Assembly (NCBI GenBank): GCA_003667865.1
Contig: CP033051.1
Span: 4,471,001 to 4,535,000 of the forward strand
Source of the DNA: Rossellomorea marisflavi
GTDB lineage: Bacteria > Bacillota > Bacilli > Bacillales > Bacillaceae_B
DNA: 64,000 bases
Direction: 5' to 3'
Position 1 is the first letter of the stretch. Each line of letters starts with the position of its first letter. Of this stretch, positions 28,598-37,735 are shown piece by piece. The notes under the pieces were generated by a model. It was not told the DNA's origin, searched no databases, and saw only the letters and a program-made list of their open reading frames with translations. The position numbers were made by a program, and so were the translations under genes.

Positions 28598-29380
28598 TTA
28601 CTGGCTATCTGGATCTGTTGTAATATCATCACCGAAATACTTTTCACTAATTTCAGCTAGCGTACCATTTTCTCGAAGCGTTTCTAATGCTGCATTAATT
28701 TCTTCTAATAGTTCAGGGTTATCCTTTGAAACCGCGATGGCTTGTTCGCTCCTACCAAGAAGCTCTCTTCCCTCTATTGACAACTCTGCCGCAATCGCTT
28801 CTTTACCTGTAATGAAATCAGTGATAACTGCATCATGTTTCCCTTTGCTTAAGGCTTCTAATGCTACAACATCACTATCATACTGTTGAATGTTTTCTGT
28901 CACTTCTGCTGCAGTATCTGCATACGTAGAGCCCTTAGAAACAGCAATTTCTAGCCCTTCAAGATCGGCTAATGTTTCTACTGAACTATCTGGACGTACA
29001 AAGATTTGAGGACCAGAGTAGTAATATGGTGTCGAGAAATCTACTTCTTCTAAACGCTCTTCTGTTATTGTATGACTTGCTACCGCTGCGTCAAATCTTC
29101 CGGATTTAACACCTTCTACAATTCCTGAAAACTTAAATTTTTTCTGAACTGGTTGCAGCCCTAACTCCTTTGCTATAGCTTCACCAACCTCAATATCAAA
29201 ACCTGACATCGTGCCATCAGCTTCTGTTACGCTAAACGGTTTGAATTCACCTGAAGCTGCAAACGTAAACTTGTCTGCCTCTGCTAACGATGCCCCACTA
29301 TCAGTTGTTGCACTTGTTCCACAAGCTGCCAAAGCAATAATAGTCAGAACCATAAATAGTGAACTTATCCACTTTTTCAA
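28598..29380 (-). CDS. amino-acid ABC transporter substrate-binding lipoprotein
   Basis: 260 residues, solute-binding family 3. A lipoprotein signal (LTIIALAACGTS; lipobox LAAC) anchors it outside the membrane. Family landmarks: GFDIEVGEAIAKELG, GRFDAAVASHTITEERLEEV, and LEGLEIAVSKGSTYADTAAE. It captures a polar amino acid; glutamine, arginine and cystine types cannot be separated by eye. TTG start with GGGGGAG 8 nt upstream. It is first in a three-gene operon with its own promoter. Confidence 0.93.
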   Translation of the reverse strand: MKKWISSLFMVLTIIALAACGTSATTDSGASLAEADKFTFAASGEFKPFSVTEADGTMSGFDIEVGEAIAKELGLQPVQKKFKFSGIVEGVKSGRFDAAVASHTITEERLEEVDFSTPYYYSGPQIFVRPDSSVETLADLEGLEIAVSKGSTYADTAAEVTENIQQYDSDVVALEALSKGKHDAVITDFITGKEAIAAELSIEGRELLGRSEQAIAVSKDNPELLEEINAALETLRENGTLAEISEKYFGDDITTDPDSQ

Positions 29381-29429
29381 TGTACAAACTCCCCCTTATG
29401 TAATCGTGATAATTCTCTTTACCCTTAAA

Positions 29430-29458
29430 ATTGTACTAATAAACATGAATTTTCTCAA
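29430..29458 (-). promoter_or_regulatory. sigma-A promoter of the ABC transporter operon
   Basis: -35 TTGAGA (29453-29458), 17 bp, -10 TACAAT (29430-29435) on the minus strand, about 50 nt ahead of the binding-protein start. Confidence 0.7.
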
Positions 29459-29690
29459 AATTTATAATGACTGCTATCCTTTCAAATACTATGATTTACA
29501 GTACCTGGTCATCCCGTAATTCAAAAATCCATAATCTTCCTTAATTTTCCTCCTTCTCTTAGCATTTGAGTTCTTATTTACTGAAATACTGTATAAAATT
29601 TACGTTGTTATAGTTTAGAGAGTACGTAAGAGGGACGGACCTACACGGAAAACTACATGTTACGTAAGGGAGGAAACATACCAACTCAAA
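29459..29690. other. intergenic stretch without a gene
   Basis: No coding frame with a ribosome site is seen. It shares a 17-nt match (29573-29589, cttatttactgaaatac) with the family B locus at 19546-19562. It also has two close copies of tacgtaagrgrg near 29618 and 29660, so it may be a decayed repeat. Confidence 0.4.
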
Positions 29691-29692
29691 AC

Positions 29693-29734
29693 AAAAAAGC
29701 CGTTGAAAGAGCTAAATGACTCCTTCAACGGCTT
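29693..29734 (-). terminator. terminator of lonA-engB
   Basis: Perfect 11-bp stem AAGCCGTTGAA / TTCAACGGCTT followed by T6 on the minus strand. Confidence 0.88.
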
Positions 29735-29773
29735 GTATTTATTATGATAAAGCTAAAACACCAACCAGTAACT

Positions 29774-30355
29774 TTAGTACAATTGCTGAATCGCCTTCCA
29801 AGCCTCATCTTTCCCTTGCCCGGTTTCCGAAGAAAACATCACAATTTGATCGTTTGGATCTAGTTTTAATGTTTCTCTTGTGACCTTAAGGTGCTTCTGC
29901 CACTTTGATTTCGGAATCTTATCTGATTTCGTTGCAATGATAATACATGGAATTTCATGATACTTTAAAAAGCCATACATCATTACGTCATCCTTTGTAG
30001 GAGGATGGCGTAGGTCAACGATCAAGATAACACCGTTGACGCGATCTCCTGAGGTGATATATTGTTCAATCATCTTGCCCCAGGCTTCTCTTTCTTTTTT
30101 AGATACCTTTGCGTATCCATAACCAGGAACGTCAACAAAATATAAGGTTTCTTCAATTTTGTAAAAGTTAAGCGTTTGTGTTTTCCCTGGTTTTGATGAA
30201 ATTCTAGCTAGGCTTTTTCTAGCAAGCATTTTATTAATAAAGGACGATTTACCGACATTTGAGCGTCCTGCTAAGGCGAACTCTGGTAGCACGTTCTCTG
30301 GATATTGATCAGGCCTTACAGCACTAATCACTAATTCAACATTGTTTACCTTCAC
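29774..30355 (-). CDS. engB: ribosome biogenesis GTPase EngB/YsxC
   Basis: 193 residues. An essential circularly ordinary TRAFAC GTPase needed for late 50S assembly. G1 [12 protein letters not shown] (about 30-41), G3 [10 protein letters not shown], and G4 ATKSDK are present. The GTG start overlaps the lonA stop by 4 nt (GTGA), as in other Bacillus genomes, so translation is coupled. A strong terminator follows. Confidence 0.97.
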   Translation of the reverse strand: MKVNNVELVISAVRPDQYPENVLPEFALAGRSNVGKSSFINKMLARKSLARISSKPGKTQTLNFYKIEETLYFVDVPGYGYAKVSKKEREAWGKMIEQYITSGDRVNGVILIVDLRHPPTKDDVMMYGFLKYHEIPCIIIATKSDKIPKSKWQKHLKVTRETLKLDPNDQIVMFSSETGQGKDEAWKAIQQLY

Positions 30356-32673
30356 TTCTTTTCCCCCACTAATGCCCTACTTAACACTTCATCAATATGT
30401 GCAACTAAGATAAATTTCATGTCACTTCGAATGCTTTCAGGAATATCATCGATGTCTTTTTCGTTGTCCTTGGGTAGAATCACCGTTTTAATTCCGGCTC
30501 TATGAGCACCTAACGATTTCTCCTTGACTCCACCTATCGGTAATACTCGACCTCTTAGTGTAATCTCTCCAGTCATTCCAACTTCTCGATCTACATATTG
30601 TCCTGTAAGAGCCGATACTAATGCCGTTGTAATCGTAATTCCTGCTGAAGGTCCGTCCTTTGGAACCGCGCCCTCAGGAACATGGATATGAATATCATAT
30701 TTCTCATGGAAGTCCTCTGCAATGCCAAGCTCAGATGCTTTCGAACGAACATAACTAAATGCCGTTTGAGCAGATTCCTTCATAACATCTCCTAGTTTTC
30801 CTGTAAGAACAAGCTTGCCTTTCCCTGGTGCAAGTGACACTTCAATTTGAAGCGTATCTCCACCAACAGTCGTGTAGGCAAGTCCTGTTGAAACACCAAT
30901 TTGGTTTTCTGTTTCTGCTTGACCAAAACGGAATTTCTTTTTACCTAGGAAGTCTTCGATATTCTTGCTTGTTACAACAACCTTTTTCTTTTCTTCTGCA
31001 ACAATGATTTTTGCTGTCTTTCTACAAATTGTTGCAAGCTGTCTTTCTAATCCACGTACACCAGCTTCTCTCGTATAATAACGAACGACATCTGTAAGGG
31101 CATCTTCTCTTACTTGAATTTGTCCCTTCGATAATCCATTTTCTTTTACTTGTTTCGGTAAAAGATGCTCTTTCGCAATATTGATCTTTTCTAATTCTGT
31201 ATACCCGGCAATCGTAATGATTTCCATACGATCACGTAATGGTCCAGGAATTGTTGATAAGTCATTAGCTGTTGCAAGGAAGAGTACCTTCGAAAGGTCA
31301 TAGGTTTCCTCAATGTAGTGATCACTAAAGTTATGGTTTTGTTCTGGATCTAGTACTTCAAGCATCGCTGCAGAAGGATCTCCTCTAAAGTCACTAGACA
31401 TTTTATCAATCTCATCTAATAAAAAGACTGGGTTTATCGTTCCCGCCTTTTTCATTCCTTGGATAATACGTCCTGGCATTGCACCGACATACGTACGACG
31501 ATGTCCACGAATCTCAGATTCATCACGAACTCCACCTAAAGAGATGCGGACAAATTTGCGACCAAGAGACTCTGCAACAGAGCGTGCTAAGCTTGTTTTC
31601 CCCACACCTGGAGGTCCTGCTAAGCAAAGAATCGGTCCTTTCAACGAACGAGTAAGCTGTTGAACGGCCAAGTATTCTAAAACACGTTCTTTTACTTTTT
31701 CAAGTCCATAATGCTCTCTGTTTAGAATTTCTTCAGCATGATGAATGTCTAATTGATCTTCTGTTTGATTGGACCAAGGTACTGACACAAGCCATTCAAT
31801 GTAATTTCGAATGACGGAGCTTTCTGCTGAGCTTGATGGTACTTTTTCATAACGAGCTAACTCTTTTAATGCCGCTTTTTCGACATGCTCAGGCATTCCA
31901 GCTTCAGCAATTTTCTTTGTTAGATCCTCGACTTCACCGGTCTTACCTTCTTTATCTCCAAGCTCTTTTTGAATTGCTTTCATCTGCTCACGAAGATAGT
32001 ATTCCTTCTGAGTGCGTTCCATTGAACGTTTTACACGCTGGCCAATTTTCTTTTCTAGATTTAGAACTTCTTTTTCATTATTGATTAGTTCAATTACATG
32101 CTGCAAGCGTTCATTAATATCTAGGATTTCTAATACATTTTGTTTTTGCTTAATTTTTAATGGAAGATGTGATGCGATGATATCGGCAAGTCTTCCTGGC
32201 TCTTCAATATCGGAAACAGTAGAATACGTTTCTGCTGAGATCTTTTTAGACAATTTTATGTATTGTTCAAAATAATTAAGTAACGTTCTCATCAACGCTT
32301 CTGTTTCTGAATCCTTGTCAAGAAGATCATCAAATTGTTCGACTTCTACCTGGAAAAAGTCTTCTTCTTGTTCAAAGGAGCTTATTTTTGCTCTATTTAA
32401 TCCTTCAACTAAAACACGAATTGTTCCATTTGGAAGCTTGAGCATTTGTTTTACTTTTGTTAATGTTCCCATTTCATAGAAATCATCTTGAGTAGGTTCA
32501 TCTATATTCATATCAATTTGAGTTGTTAGAAAAATTAAGTGATCTTCCATCATTGCGGTTTCTAATGCTTGTACAGACCGCTCTCTGCCAACATCTAGGT
32601 GTAACACCATAGTAGGATATACGAGCAAACCTCTTAATGGAAGGAGGGGCACCGTTACATTATTTTTAGCCAA
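30352..32673 (-). CDS. lonA: ATP-dependent protease Lon (LonA)
   Basis: 773 residues, full length. It degrades damaged and regulatory proteins in the cytoplasm. An N-terminal substrate domain ([15 protein letters not shown]), coiled coil, AAA+ module (Walker [10 protein letters not shown] about 355; Walker [12 protein letters not shown]) and C-terminal Ser-Lys protease ([10 protein letters not shown] with Ser about 677, Lys in [13 protein letters not shown]) are all intact. TTG start with GGAGGTG 7 nt upstream. It is co-transcribed with engB. Confidence 0.97.
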   Translation of the reverse strand: MAKNNVTVPLLPLRGLLVYPTMVLHLDVGRERSVQALETAMMEDHLIFLTTQIDMNIDEPTQDDFYEMGTLTKVKQMLKLPNGTIRVLVEGLNRAKISSFEQEEDFFQVEVEQFDDLLDKDSETEALMRTLLNYFEQYIKLSKKISAETYSTVSDIEEPGRLADIIASHLPLKIKQKQNVLEILDINERLQHVIELINNEKEVLNLEKKIGQRVKRSMERTQKEYYLREQMKAIQKELGDKEGKTGEVEDLTKKIAEAGMPEHVEKAALKELARYEKVPSSSAESSVIRNYIEWLVSVPWSNQTEDQLDIHHAEEILNREHYGLEKVKERVLEYLAVQQLTRSLKGPILCLAGPPGVGKTSLARSVAESLGRKFVRISLGGVRDESEIRGHRRTYVGAMPGRIIQGMKKAGTINPVFLLDEIDKMSSDFRGDPSAAMLEVLDPEQNHNFSDHYIEETYDLSKVLFLATANDLSTIPGPLRDRMEIITIAGYTELEKINIAKEHLLPKQVKENGLSKGQIQVREDALTDVVRYYTREAGVRGLERQLATICRKTAKIIVAEEKKKVVVTSKNIEDFLGKKKFRFGQAETENQIGVSTGLAYTTVGGDTLQIEVSLAPGKGKLVLTGKLGDVMKESAQTAFSYVRSKASELGIAEDFHEKYDIHIHVPEGAVPKDGPSAGITITTALVSALTGQYVDREVGMTGEITLRGRVLPIGGVKEKSLGAHRAGIKTVILPKDNEKDIDDIPESIRSDMKFILVAHIDEVLSRALVGEKK

Positions 32674-32798
32674 TTAAAAACACCTCCGAAAATGTTCCTT
32701 CTTTATCAGTCGAGTCTTTGTACAATTCTATCTTATTTGTGTAGTAGTGTCTATTAATCAGGTCGCTACCGATGTGTGGTTCGTATCTCAGCAAGAAT

Positions 32799-32831
32799 AG
32801 ACCGATTCGAGAGCTTTAAACGAATCGGTCT
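32799..32831 (-). terminator. terminator between lonB and lonA
   Basis: Perfect 11-bp stem AGACCGATTCG / CGAATCGGTCT, 11-nt loop, modest T content on the minus side. Confidence 0.75.
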
Positions 32832-32841
32832 TGTTAAAGCC

Positions 32842-34509
32842 TTACACACTTTTCTTATCTATATTATTTTGGAGAAGAGGTAGTTCCCTTTCCATCGTAC
32901 CTTCTCGATCAAGGGCAATTTCTAAGACTTCCTTAATATGCTTGACAGGAATAATCTCTATATTGCTGATCTCACCTAAGATAGACTGCTTATTTTCAAA
33001 TGGTATTATAGCTGTTGTTGCTCCCGCTAATTTTGCTGCTTTCACTTTAGGGAAAACACCGCCTACAGGCTTAACCATTCCATGAATGCTAATTTCACCA
33101 GTTATCGCTACATTATGTTTTACTGGAATTTTATAAACAGCAGAGTAGATTCCGATAGCCATGGCGATTCCTGCTGATGGTCCGTCGACTGGAACTCCTC
33201 CAGGGAAGTTGACATGTATATCATACTGATCTGCCGGAACACCCATTGAGCGTAATACTGTAATAACGTTTTCAATGGATCCTTTTGCCATACTCTTTCT
33301 TCTAATCGATTTACCTTGATTCCCGATGCTTTCTTCTTCCACAATACCCGTAATATTTATAGAGCCTTTTTCTTCAGCAGGTATAACCGTTACTTCTATT
33401 TCTAGTAATGAGCCTGAGTTTGGTCCTGTGACGGCAAGACCATTTACTAGTCCAACACTTGCTTCTTTCTTGATTTTCTTATCATATCTAGGTGAAAGCT
33501 GACTTGATTGAATGATCCATTCAATGTCATTTGCGTAGATTTCAGAGCGATTTTCATTTGTTGCAATTCCAGCTGCTATTTGAATAATATTAACTGCTTC
33601 TCGTCCATTTGTTGCATACGTAGAAACTGTGTTAATACTTTCATCACTAATGGTCATTTTCACCTTATCCACAGCTCTTCTGGCAACTGCACTAATTTCG
33701 TCGCGATTCAATTCTCTGAAAAATACTTCCATACATCTCGAACGAATCGCTGGAGGTATTTCATTTGGTGTGCGTGTCGTTGCCCCAATTAACCGAAAAT
33801 CAGCAGGAAGTCCGTTCTTAAAAATATCATGAATATGTGATGGAATTTGCTGATTCTCCTGATTATAGTACGCACTTTCAAGAAAAACTTTTCGATCCTC
33901 TAATACTTTTAGTAATTTATTCATTTGAATAGGATGTAATTCTCCTATCTCATCAATAAATAGAACGCCTCCATGAGCATTGCTTACAGCCCCTTGTTTC
34001 GGCTGAGGAATTCCAGCTTGCCCCATTGCCCCTGCACCTTGATAGATTGGATCATGCACAGATCCAATTAGCGGATCTGCAATGCCTCGTTCATCAAATC
34101 GTGCTGTTGTAGCATCGAGTTCAACAAATACAGCTGACTTTCTAAATGGAGATTTTGGATTCTTTTTTGCTTCTTCTAGTACAAGACGTGCCGCAGCTGT
34201 TTTCCCAACCCCAGGTGGTCCATAAACAATTACATGCTGTGGATTTGGACTGCATAGTGCTGCTCGTAATGAGCGAATTCCATCTTCTTGACCTACTATA
34301 TCATCAAAACTTGTCGGGCGAACCTTTTCTGCTAACGGCTCTGTTAATGCAACAGAACGCATTTTCCGTAATTCTTCCATTTCTTTTTTTGATTCACGGT
34401 CAATCGATACTTTCTGAGTTCTTTGGTTTTTTAACAGATTCCAGAAATATAAACCGATTATGACCCCAAAAAACAATTGTATGAACAAAGCAATTCCTGT
34501 CCAACTCAT
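32842..34509 (-). CDS. lonB: ATP-dependent protease LonB
   Basis: 555 residues. A membrane-anchored Lon paralogue found in spore formers; in B. subtilis it is made in the forespore. An N-terminal TM helix (GIALFIQLFFGVIIGLYFW) replaces the usual Lon N-domain. AAA+ follows ([13 protein letters not shown] about 95; VLFIDEIGELH) and the protease domain (PVDGPSAGIAMA, catalytic Ser about 455; Lys in KVKAAKLAGA). The order clpX-lonB-lonA is typical for Bacillus. Here repeats and an IS200 element separate it from clpX. Confidence 0.96.
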   Translation of the reverse strand: MSWTGIALFIQLFFGVIIGLYFWNLLKNQRTQKVSIDRESKKEMEELRKMRSVALTEPLAEKVRPTSFDDIVGQEDGIRSLRAALCSPNPQHVIVYGPPGVGKTAAARLVLEEAKKNPKSPFRKSAVFVELDATTARFDERGIADPLIGSVHDPIYQGAGAMGQAGIPQPKQGAVSNAHGGVLFIDEIGELHPIQMNKLLKVLEDRKVFLESAYYNQENQQIPSHIHDIFKNGLPADFRLIGATTRTPNEIPPAIRSRCMEVFFRELNRDEISAVARRAVDKVKMTISDESINTVSTYATNGREAVNIIQIAAGIATNENRSEIYANDIEWIIQSSQLSPRYDKKIKKEASVGLVNGLAVTGPNSGSLLEIEVTVIPAEEKGSINITGIVEEESIGNQGKSIRRKSMAKGSIENVITVLRSMGVPADQYDIHVNFPGGVPVDGPSAGIAMAIGIYSAVYKIPVKHNVAITGEISIHGMVKPVGGVFPKVKAAKLAGATTAIIPFENKQSILGEISNIEIIPVKHIKEVLEIALDREGTMERELPLLQNNIDKKSV

Positions 34510-34679
34510 CTGTTTCCCTCCAGTAAGTACATGTTGTATATTTGCTAGTATTTCCTGGAGGCTATATGAATAAACAAAAATTTCAAGTCTGGTTGGTTTG
34601 ATGTATTGCTTTGTATGTAGGTTTTGGATGATTGTTAATATTTACATTGTTTGCTGAGGTTTGTCTTTAAAGTCTTTAT

Positions 34680-34830
34680 AAAGGGGCCGTTGCTTTCCAC
34701 TCCAGGTGCTTGCTTTCCGCGGGGCCGGGGTGAGCCTCCTCTTCGCTGCGCTCATGCGGGGTCTCGCCATTCCGGCTGTGTCCCGCAGGAGTCAAGCACC
34801 TTCCGTTCCAAGCAACTCTACGGTTTGAAA
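34680..34830. repeat. family A palindromic repeat, copy 3 (best preserved)
   Basis: Left arm ggtgcttgctttccgcgggg, right arm cccgcaggagtcaagcacct, with inner GC-rich arms (ccggggtgagcctcc; ggggtctcgccattccgg). It can fold over its whole length. It lies in the lonB 5' intergenic region and has GC content well above its surroundings. Confidence 0.85.
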
Positions 34831-34924
34831 GAATTCCTCTTAAATAATTGAATTTCCTTACTATCAACAATAACTACTTTCCTTTTCTAGGTAGTTTCAG
34901 CCTTTCTTCTTAGCTTTATAACCT

Positions 34925-35008
34925 TCAAGTGGCTACTGAACTTTGTCTCACTACCCACTGTCCAGCTGGGAGTCATGCACCTTCTGTTCCAAGCAACACT
35001 GCGGTTTT
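34925..35008. repeat. family A repeat, partial copy 4 (right half only)
   Basis: Matches the right half of copy 3 (gtctcactaccc..gggagtcatgcaccttctgttccaagcaac). The left half is absent or decayed. It is about 100 bp from copy 3. Confidence 0.6.
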
Positions 35009-35257
35009 AAAATATCATTTAAGTAAGTCTTATCCTCTGTTTTATTATTAATACTCTCTTACTCATGGGGAATGTTTAGCCTGCTGCTCCAATTGTGTTA
35101 GCGGAGTGATGTTCCAAAGTAGTCAGTGCTTTCAGTTTAAACAATCTCTGTGATAAAAATAAAATCATTTAAATTAAATCGCATATCCTAAACAATTTTT
35201 TTCAAGTCAAAACCACCCGTGAGAACGGGTGGTTTGCTCTGCGGCTGAAAGCCTTTG

Positions 35258-35336
35258 TTACTGACCAAACCCTAAAGGGCTACTGAATGGTTCGCCAGTT
35301 GTACTACTTTTACTGGCCAGACCTCAAAGGCCTACT
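35258..35336 (-). repeat. two 27-nt imperfect direct repeats in the IS 3' region
   Basis: Units at 35310-35336 and 35258-35284 (minus strand, agtagscctttrrggtytgg core) match at 22 of 27 positions, 52 nt apart. Each can form a small hairpin. They lie between the tnpA tail and the right-end hairpin. Confidence 0.65.
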
Positions 35337-35413
35337 ACCTATTTTTTTCTTTTTCTTTACCTCTTCACCTGTAAATGGATCAATGTATTCCATCATACTT
35401 AATTGTTCTGCGA

Positions 35414-35818
35414 CTATACATCTTGTATTTGATTACGTATATATTCTTCTATTACTTTCTTGATTCTTCCAACTGTATCCACATAATATCCTGTACACCA
35501 AAATTTTCGATTCCCGTATCTATATTTTAAGTTTGCATGGCGATCAAATATCATCAAGCTGCTTTTTCCTTTTAAATATCCTACAAACTGGGATACACTT
35601 ATTTTGGGTGGAATACTCACTAACATATGTACGTGATCCTTACAGGCTGTTGCTTCAATAATTTCAACACCTTTTCTCTCGCATAGAGTACGTAGTATCT
35701 CTCCAATGTCTTTTTTGATTTTTCCATAAATTACTTGTCTTCTATACTTTGGTGCAAACACAATGTGATACTTACAATTCCAAGTTGTGTGTGCTAAACT
35801 GTTAGTGTCTTTTGACAT
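35414..35818 (-). CDS. tnpA: IS200-type transposase TnpA, C-terminal frameshift
   Basis: 134 residues of a Y1 HUH single-strand transposase. The HUH motif is DHVHMLV (about 62), and the catalytic tyrosine is expected in IEEYIRNQ (about 127). The frame stops right after NQIQDV. Shifting frame by one base recovers the normal tail (VAEQLSMMEYIDPFTGEE..), which runs to 35310. So a 1-nt deletion near 35418 has truncated it. All catalytic residues remain, so activity may or may not be lost. GGAGGAG is close to the ATG and lies in a stem that could hide it. Confidence 0.85.
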   Translation of the reverse strand: MSKDTNSLAHTTWNCKYHIVFAPKYRRQVIYGKIKKDIGEILRTLCERKGVEIIEATACKDHVHMLVSIPPKISVSQFVGYLKGKSSLMIFDRHANLKYRYGNRKFWCTGYYVDTVGRIKKVIEEYIRNQIQDV

Positions 35819-35914
35819 TTAAACTCCTCCGTATGCTTATATTTTGGTTGGCGAACCAAAAATATTTTAGCACCTCGGGGGAGTTTTTTTAATACCACGC
35901 TAGAAGCTTTTTAG

Positions 35915-35946
35915 AACCCTAGGCCTAGCCTAGGGTTTTCTTTTTG
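35915..35946 (+). terminator. terminator-like hairpin beside the IS left end
   Basis: Perfect 9-bp stem AACCCTAGG / CCTAGGGTT with a 5-nt loop, and a T-rich tail on the plus strand. It lies between the IS and the clpX terminator. Confidence 0.6.
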
Positions 35947-35953
35947 ATAAAAC

Positions 35954-35987
35954 AAAAAAAGGAATGACAGATTAATGTCATTCCTTT
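35954..35987 (-). terminator. clpX terminator
   Basis: Perfect 12-bp stem AAAGGAATGACA / TGTCATTCCTTT, 6-nt loop, T7 on the minus strand. Confidence 0.9.
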
Positions 35988-35993
35988 TACTAT

Positions 35994-37268
35994 TTAAGCA
36001 GATGTTTTTGTTTGTTCAGAACCTTTTACGACAGTACCATCTTCCATAACTAAGTTAGGTGGTGCGTCGTTAAGGATTGTTTCTTTTGTAATGATACACT
36101 TTTTAATATCATCTCTAGAAGGCAGGTCAAACATGACATCTAGCATAATGCTTTCGATGATAGAACGAAGTCCACGAGCACCTGTTTTTCTCTCAATTGC
36201 TTTCTTTGCAATTTCGATAAGTGCTTCGTCTTCGAAATCAAGTTCTACATCATCAATTTCAAGCATTTTTTGATATTGTTTTACAAGTGCATTTTTCGGT
36301 TTTGTCAGAATCTCAACCAGTGCCTCTTCATCAAGTGGCTCTAGACTTGCGATAACTGGTAGACGACCGATAAATTCTGGAATTAATCCGAATTTTAATA
36401 AGTCTTCTGGCAGTACTTTTGAAAGTAATGACTTATCATTTTCGTTTTCAGCATTTTTCGGATCTCCGCCGAAACCAATAACCTTTTGTCCTAAACGACG
36501 TTTAATGATTTGTTCAATTCCATCAAAAGCTCCTCCACAGATAAACAGGATGTTTGATGTATCAATTTGGATGAATTCTTGATGAGGATGCTTTCTTCCC
36601 CCTTGTGGCGGAACGCTTGCTACTGTTCCTTCAAGAATTTTTAATAAGGCTTGTTGAACACCTTCACCAGAAACATCTCTTGTAATGGATGGATTTTCTG
36701 ACTTTCTTGCAACTTTATCGATCTCATCAATGTAGATAATTCCCTTTTCAGCTTTCTCAACATCATAATCTGCTGCTTGAATCAGCTTTAATAAGATATT
36801 TTCTACATCCTCACCTACATATCCCGCTTCCGTTAAGGACGTTGCATCTGCAATCGCAAACGGAACATTCAGGATTCTTGCAAGTGTTTGAGCAAGTAAT
36901 GTTTTCCCGCTACCTGTAGGTCCAATTAACGAGATATTACTTTTAGAAAGCTCAACTTCATCTACTTTACTGCTTGAATTAATACGTTTGTAATGGTTGT
37001 AAACAGCTACAGCTAAAGATTTTTTAGCCTGTTCTTGCCCAATTACATACTCATCTAAAATTTCTCTAATTTCACGTGGCTTAGGTACATCTTTAAATTC
37101 TACTTCTTCTTCTGTTCCTAATTCTTCTTCTACAATTTCAGTACATAACTCAATACATTCATCACATATATATACACCTGGTCCTGCTACAAGTTTACGA
37201 ACCTGGTCCTGAGTCTTACCACAAAAGGAACATTTTAACTGACCCTTTTCATCATTAAACTTAAACAA
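35994..37268 (-). CDS. clpX: ATP-dependent Clp protease ATP-binding subunit ClpX
   Basis: 424 residues. The AAA+ unfoldase that feeds ClpP. The N-terminal zinc-binding domain has four Cys ([13 protein letters not shown], 10-40). Walker [13 protein letters not shown] (about 115), Walker [10 protein letters not shown], the pore loop GYVGED, and the ClpP-binding loop IGFGG (about 268) are all present. TTG start with GGGGTGAG 5 nt upstream. It is monocistronic with its own terminator; tig lies upstream on the same strand. Confidence 0.98.
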   Translation of the reverse strand: MFKFNDEKGQLKCSFCGKTQDQVRKLVAGPGVYICDECIELCTEIVEEELGTEEEVEFKDVPKPREIREILDEYVIGQEQAKKSLAVAVYNHYKRINSSSKVDEVELSKSNISLIGPTGSGKTLLAQTLARILNVPFAIADATSLTEAGYVGEDVENILLKLIQAADYDVEKAEKGIIYIDEIDKVARKSENPSITRDVSGEGVQQALLKILEGTVASVPPQGGRKHPHQEFIQIDTSNILFICGGAFDGIEQIIKRRLGQKVIGFGGDPKNAENENDKSLLSKVLPEDLLKFGLIPEFIGRLPVIASLEPLDEEALVEILTKPKNALVKQYQKMLEIDDVELDFEDEALIEIAKKAIERKTGARGLRSIIESIMLDVMFDLPSRDDIKKCIITKETILNDAPPNLVMEDGTVVKGSEQTKTSA

Positions 37269-37304
37269 TGAAACTCACCCCTTATAAAAAGCTGCTAATT
37301 CATT

Positions 37305-37325
37305 TTACGATAATTAAAATCGTAA
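37305..37325. promoter_or_regulatory. palindrome upstream of clpX
   Basis: TTACGAT and ATCGTAA are perfect 7-bp arms separated by 7 nt, 37 nt upstream of the clpX start. This could be an operator or just a leader hairpin; no known regulator motif was recognised. Confidence 0.4.
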
Positions 37326-37690
37326 TATTAATTCTTTGTAAAGGTATTTCTCCAAATTGTTATGTATTGCATTTTATCATATTGTATGTGTAAAAAGGAA
37401 TTTATACGATTCGAAATGAACCATTGTGATTATGTATTACTTTATATCTGGACCTACAGAGTTATGTATTGATTAAATTCCCCTACTAATTAAGGTTTAT
37501 CCAAATTTCGTATTATGTATTCTAGAAATGAATTTATTTTTATATACTAAAGTCTTAAAAGCATCTCTTAAAATGCATATAAAAATTGTGAGTATATCCC
37601 TATTAAACCCCTGCTACATAAAACTTTATCTTGTGTTCGTTCTAAAGGATGCTGACCTATTCTTTGAAAATTCTTTAACAAGATTATTTT
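37326..37690. other. AT-rich clpX-tig intergenic region
   Basis: No gene was seen. It holds four copies of TTATGTATT (37360, 37430, 37462, 37513). The clpX promoter is presumably here, but no clear -35/-10 pair was found by eye. Confidence 0.5.
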
Positions 37691-37724
37691 TAAAAACAAG
37701 GCACGAAAAAATCGCGCCTTGTTT
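37691..37724 (-). terminator. tig terminator
   Basis: Stem AAACAAGGC / GCCTTGTTT (extended by CG pairs) followed by T5 on the minus strand. Confidence 0.85.
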
Positions 37725-37735
37725 CATTACTTATA

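Larger units (their letters stand above)
35205..35890 (-). mobile_element. IS200/IS605-family element (tnpA only)
   Basis: Boundaries are approximate. The right end has a perfect hairpin AACCACCCGT / ACGGGTGGTT (35211-35234). The left end has TTTTGGTT / AACCAAAA (35842-35861) and a long-range pairing of AAACTCC with GGAGTTT (35821-35827 and 35880-35886). These subterminal hairpins, rather than terminal inverted repeats, are what single-strand HUH transposases recognise. No tnpB was found. It is inserted between clpX and lonB, next to family A repeats. Confidence 0.85.

Noticed and set aside
34651-34870. Plus- and minus-strand frames of 64-66 residues
   Set aside because: They are translations of family A copy 3.
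35205-35890. tnpB/IscB or other RNA-guided nuclease gene associated with the IS
   Set aside because: No frame with a RuvC-like motif or zinc finger in or beside the element; it is tnpA-only.
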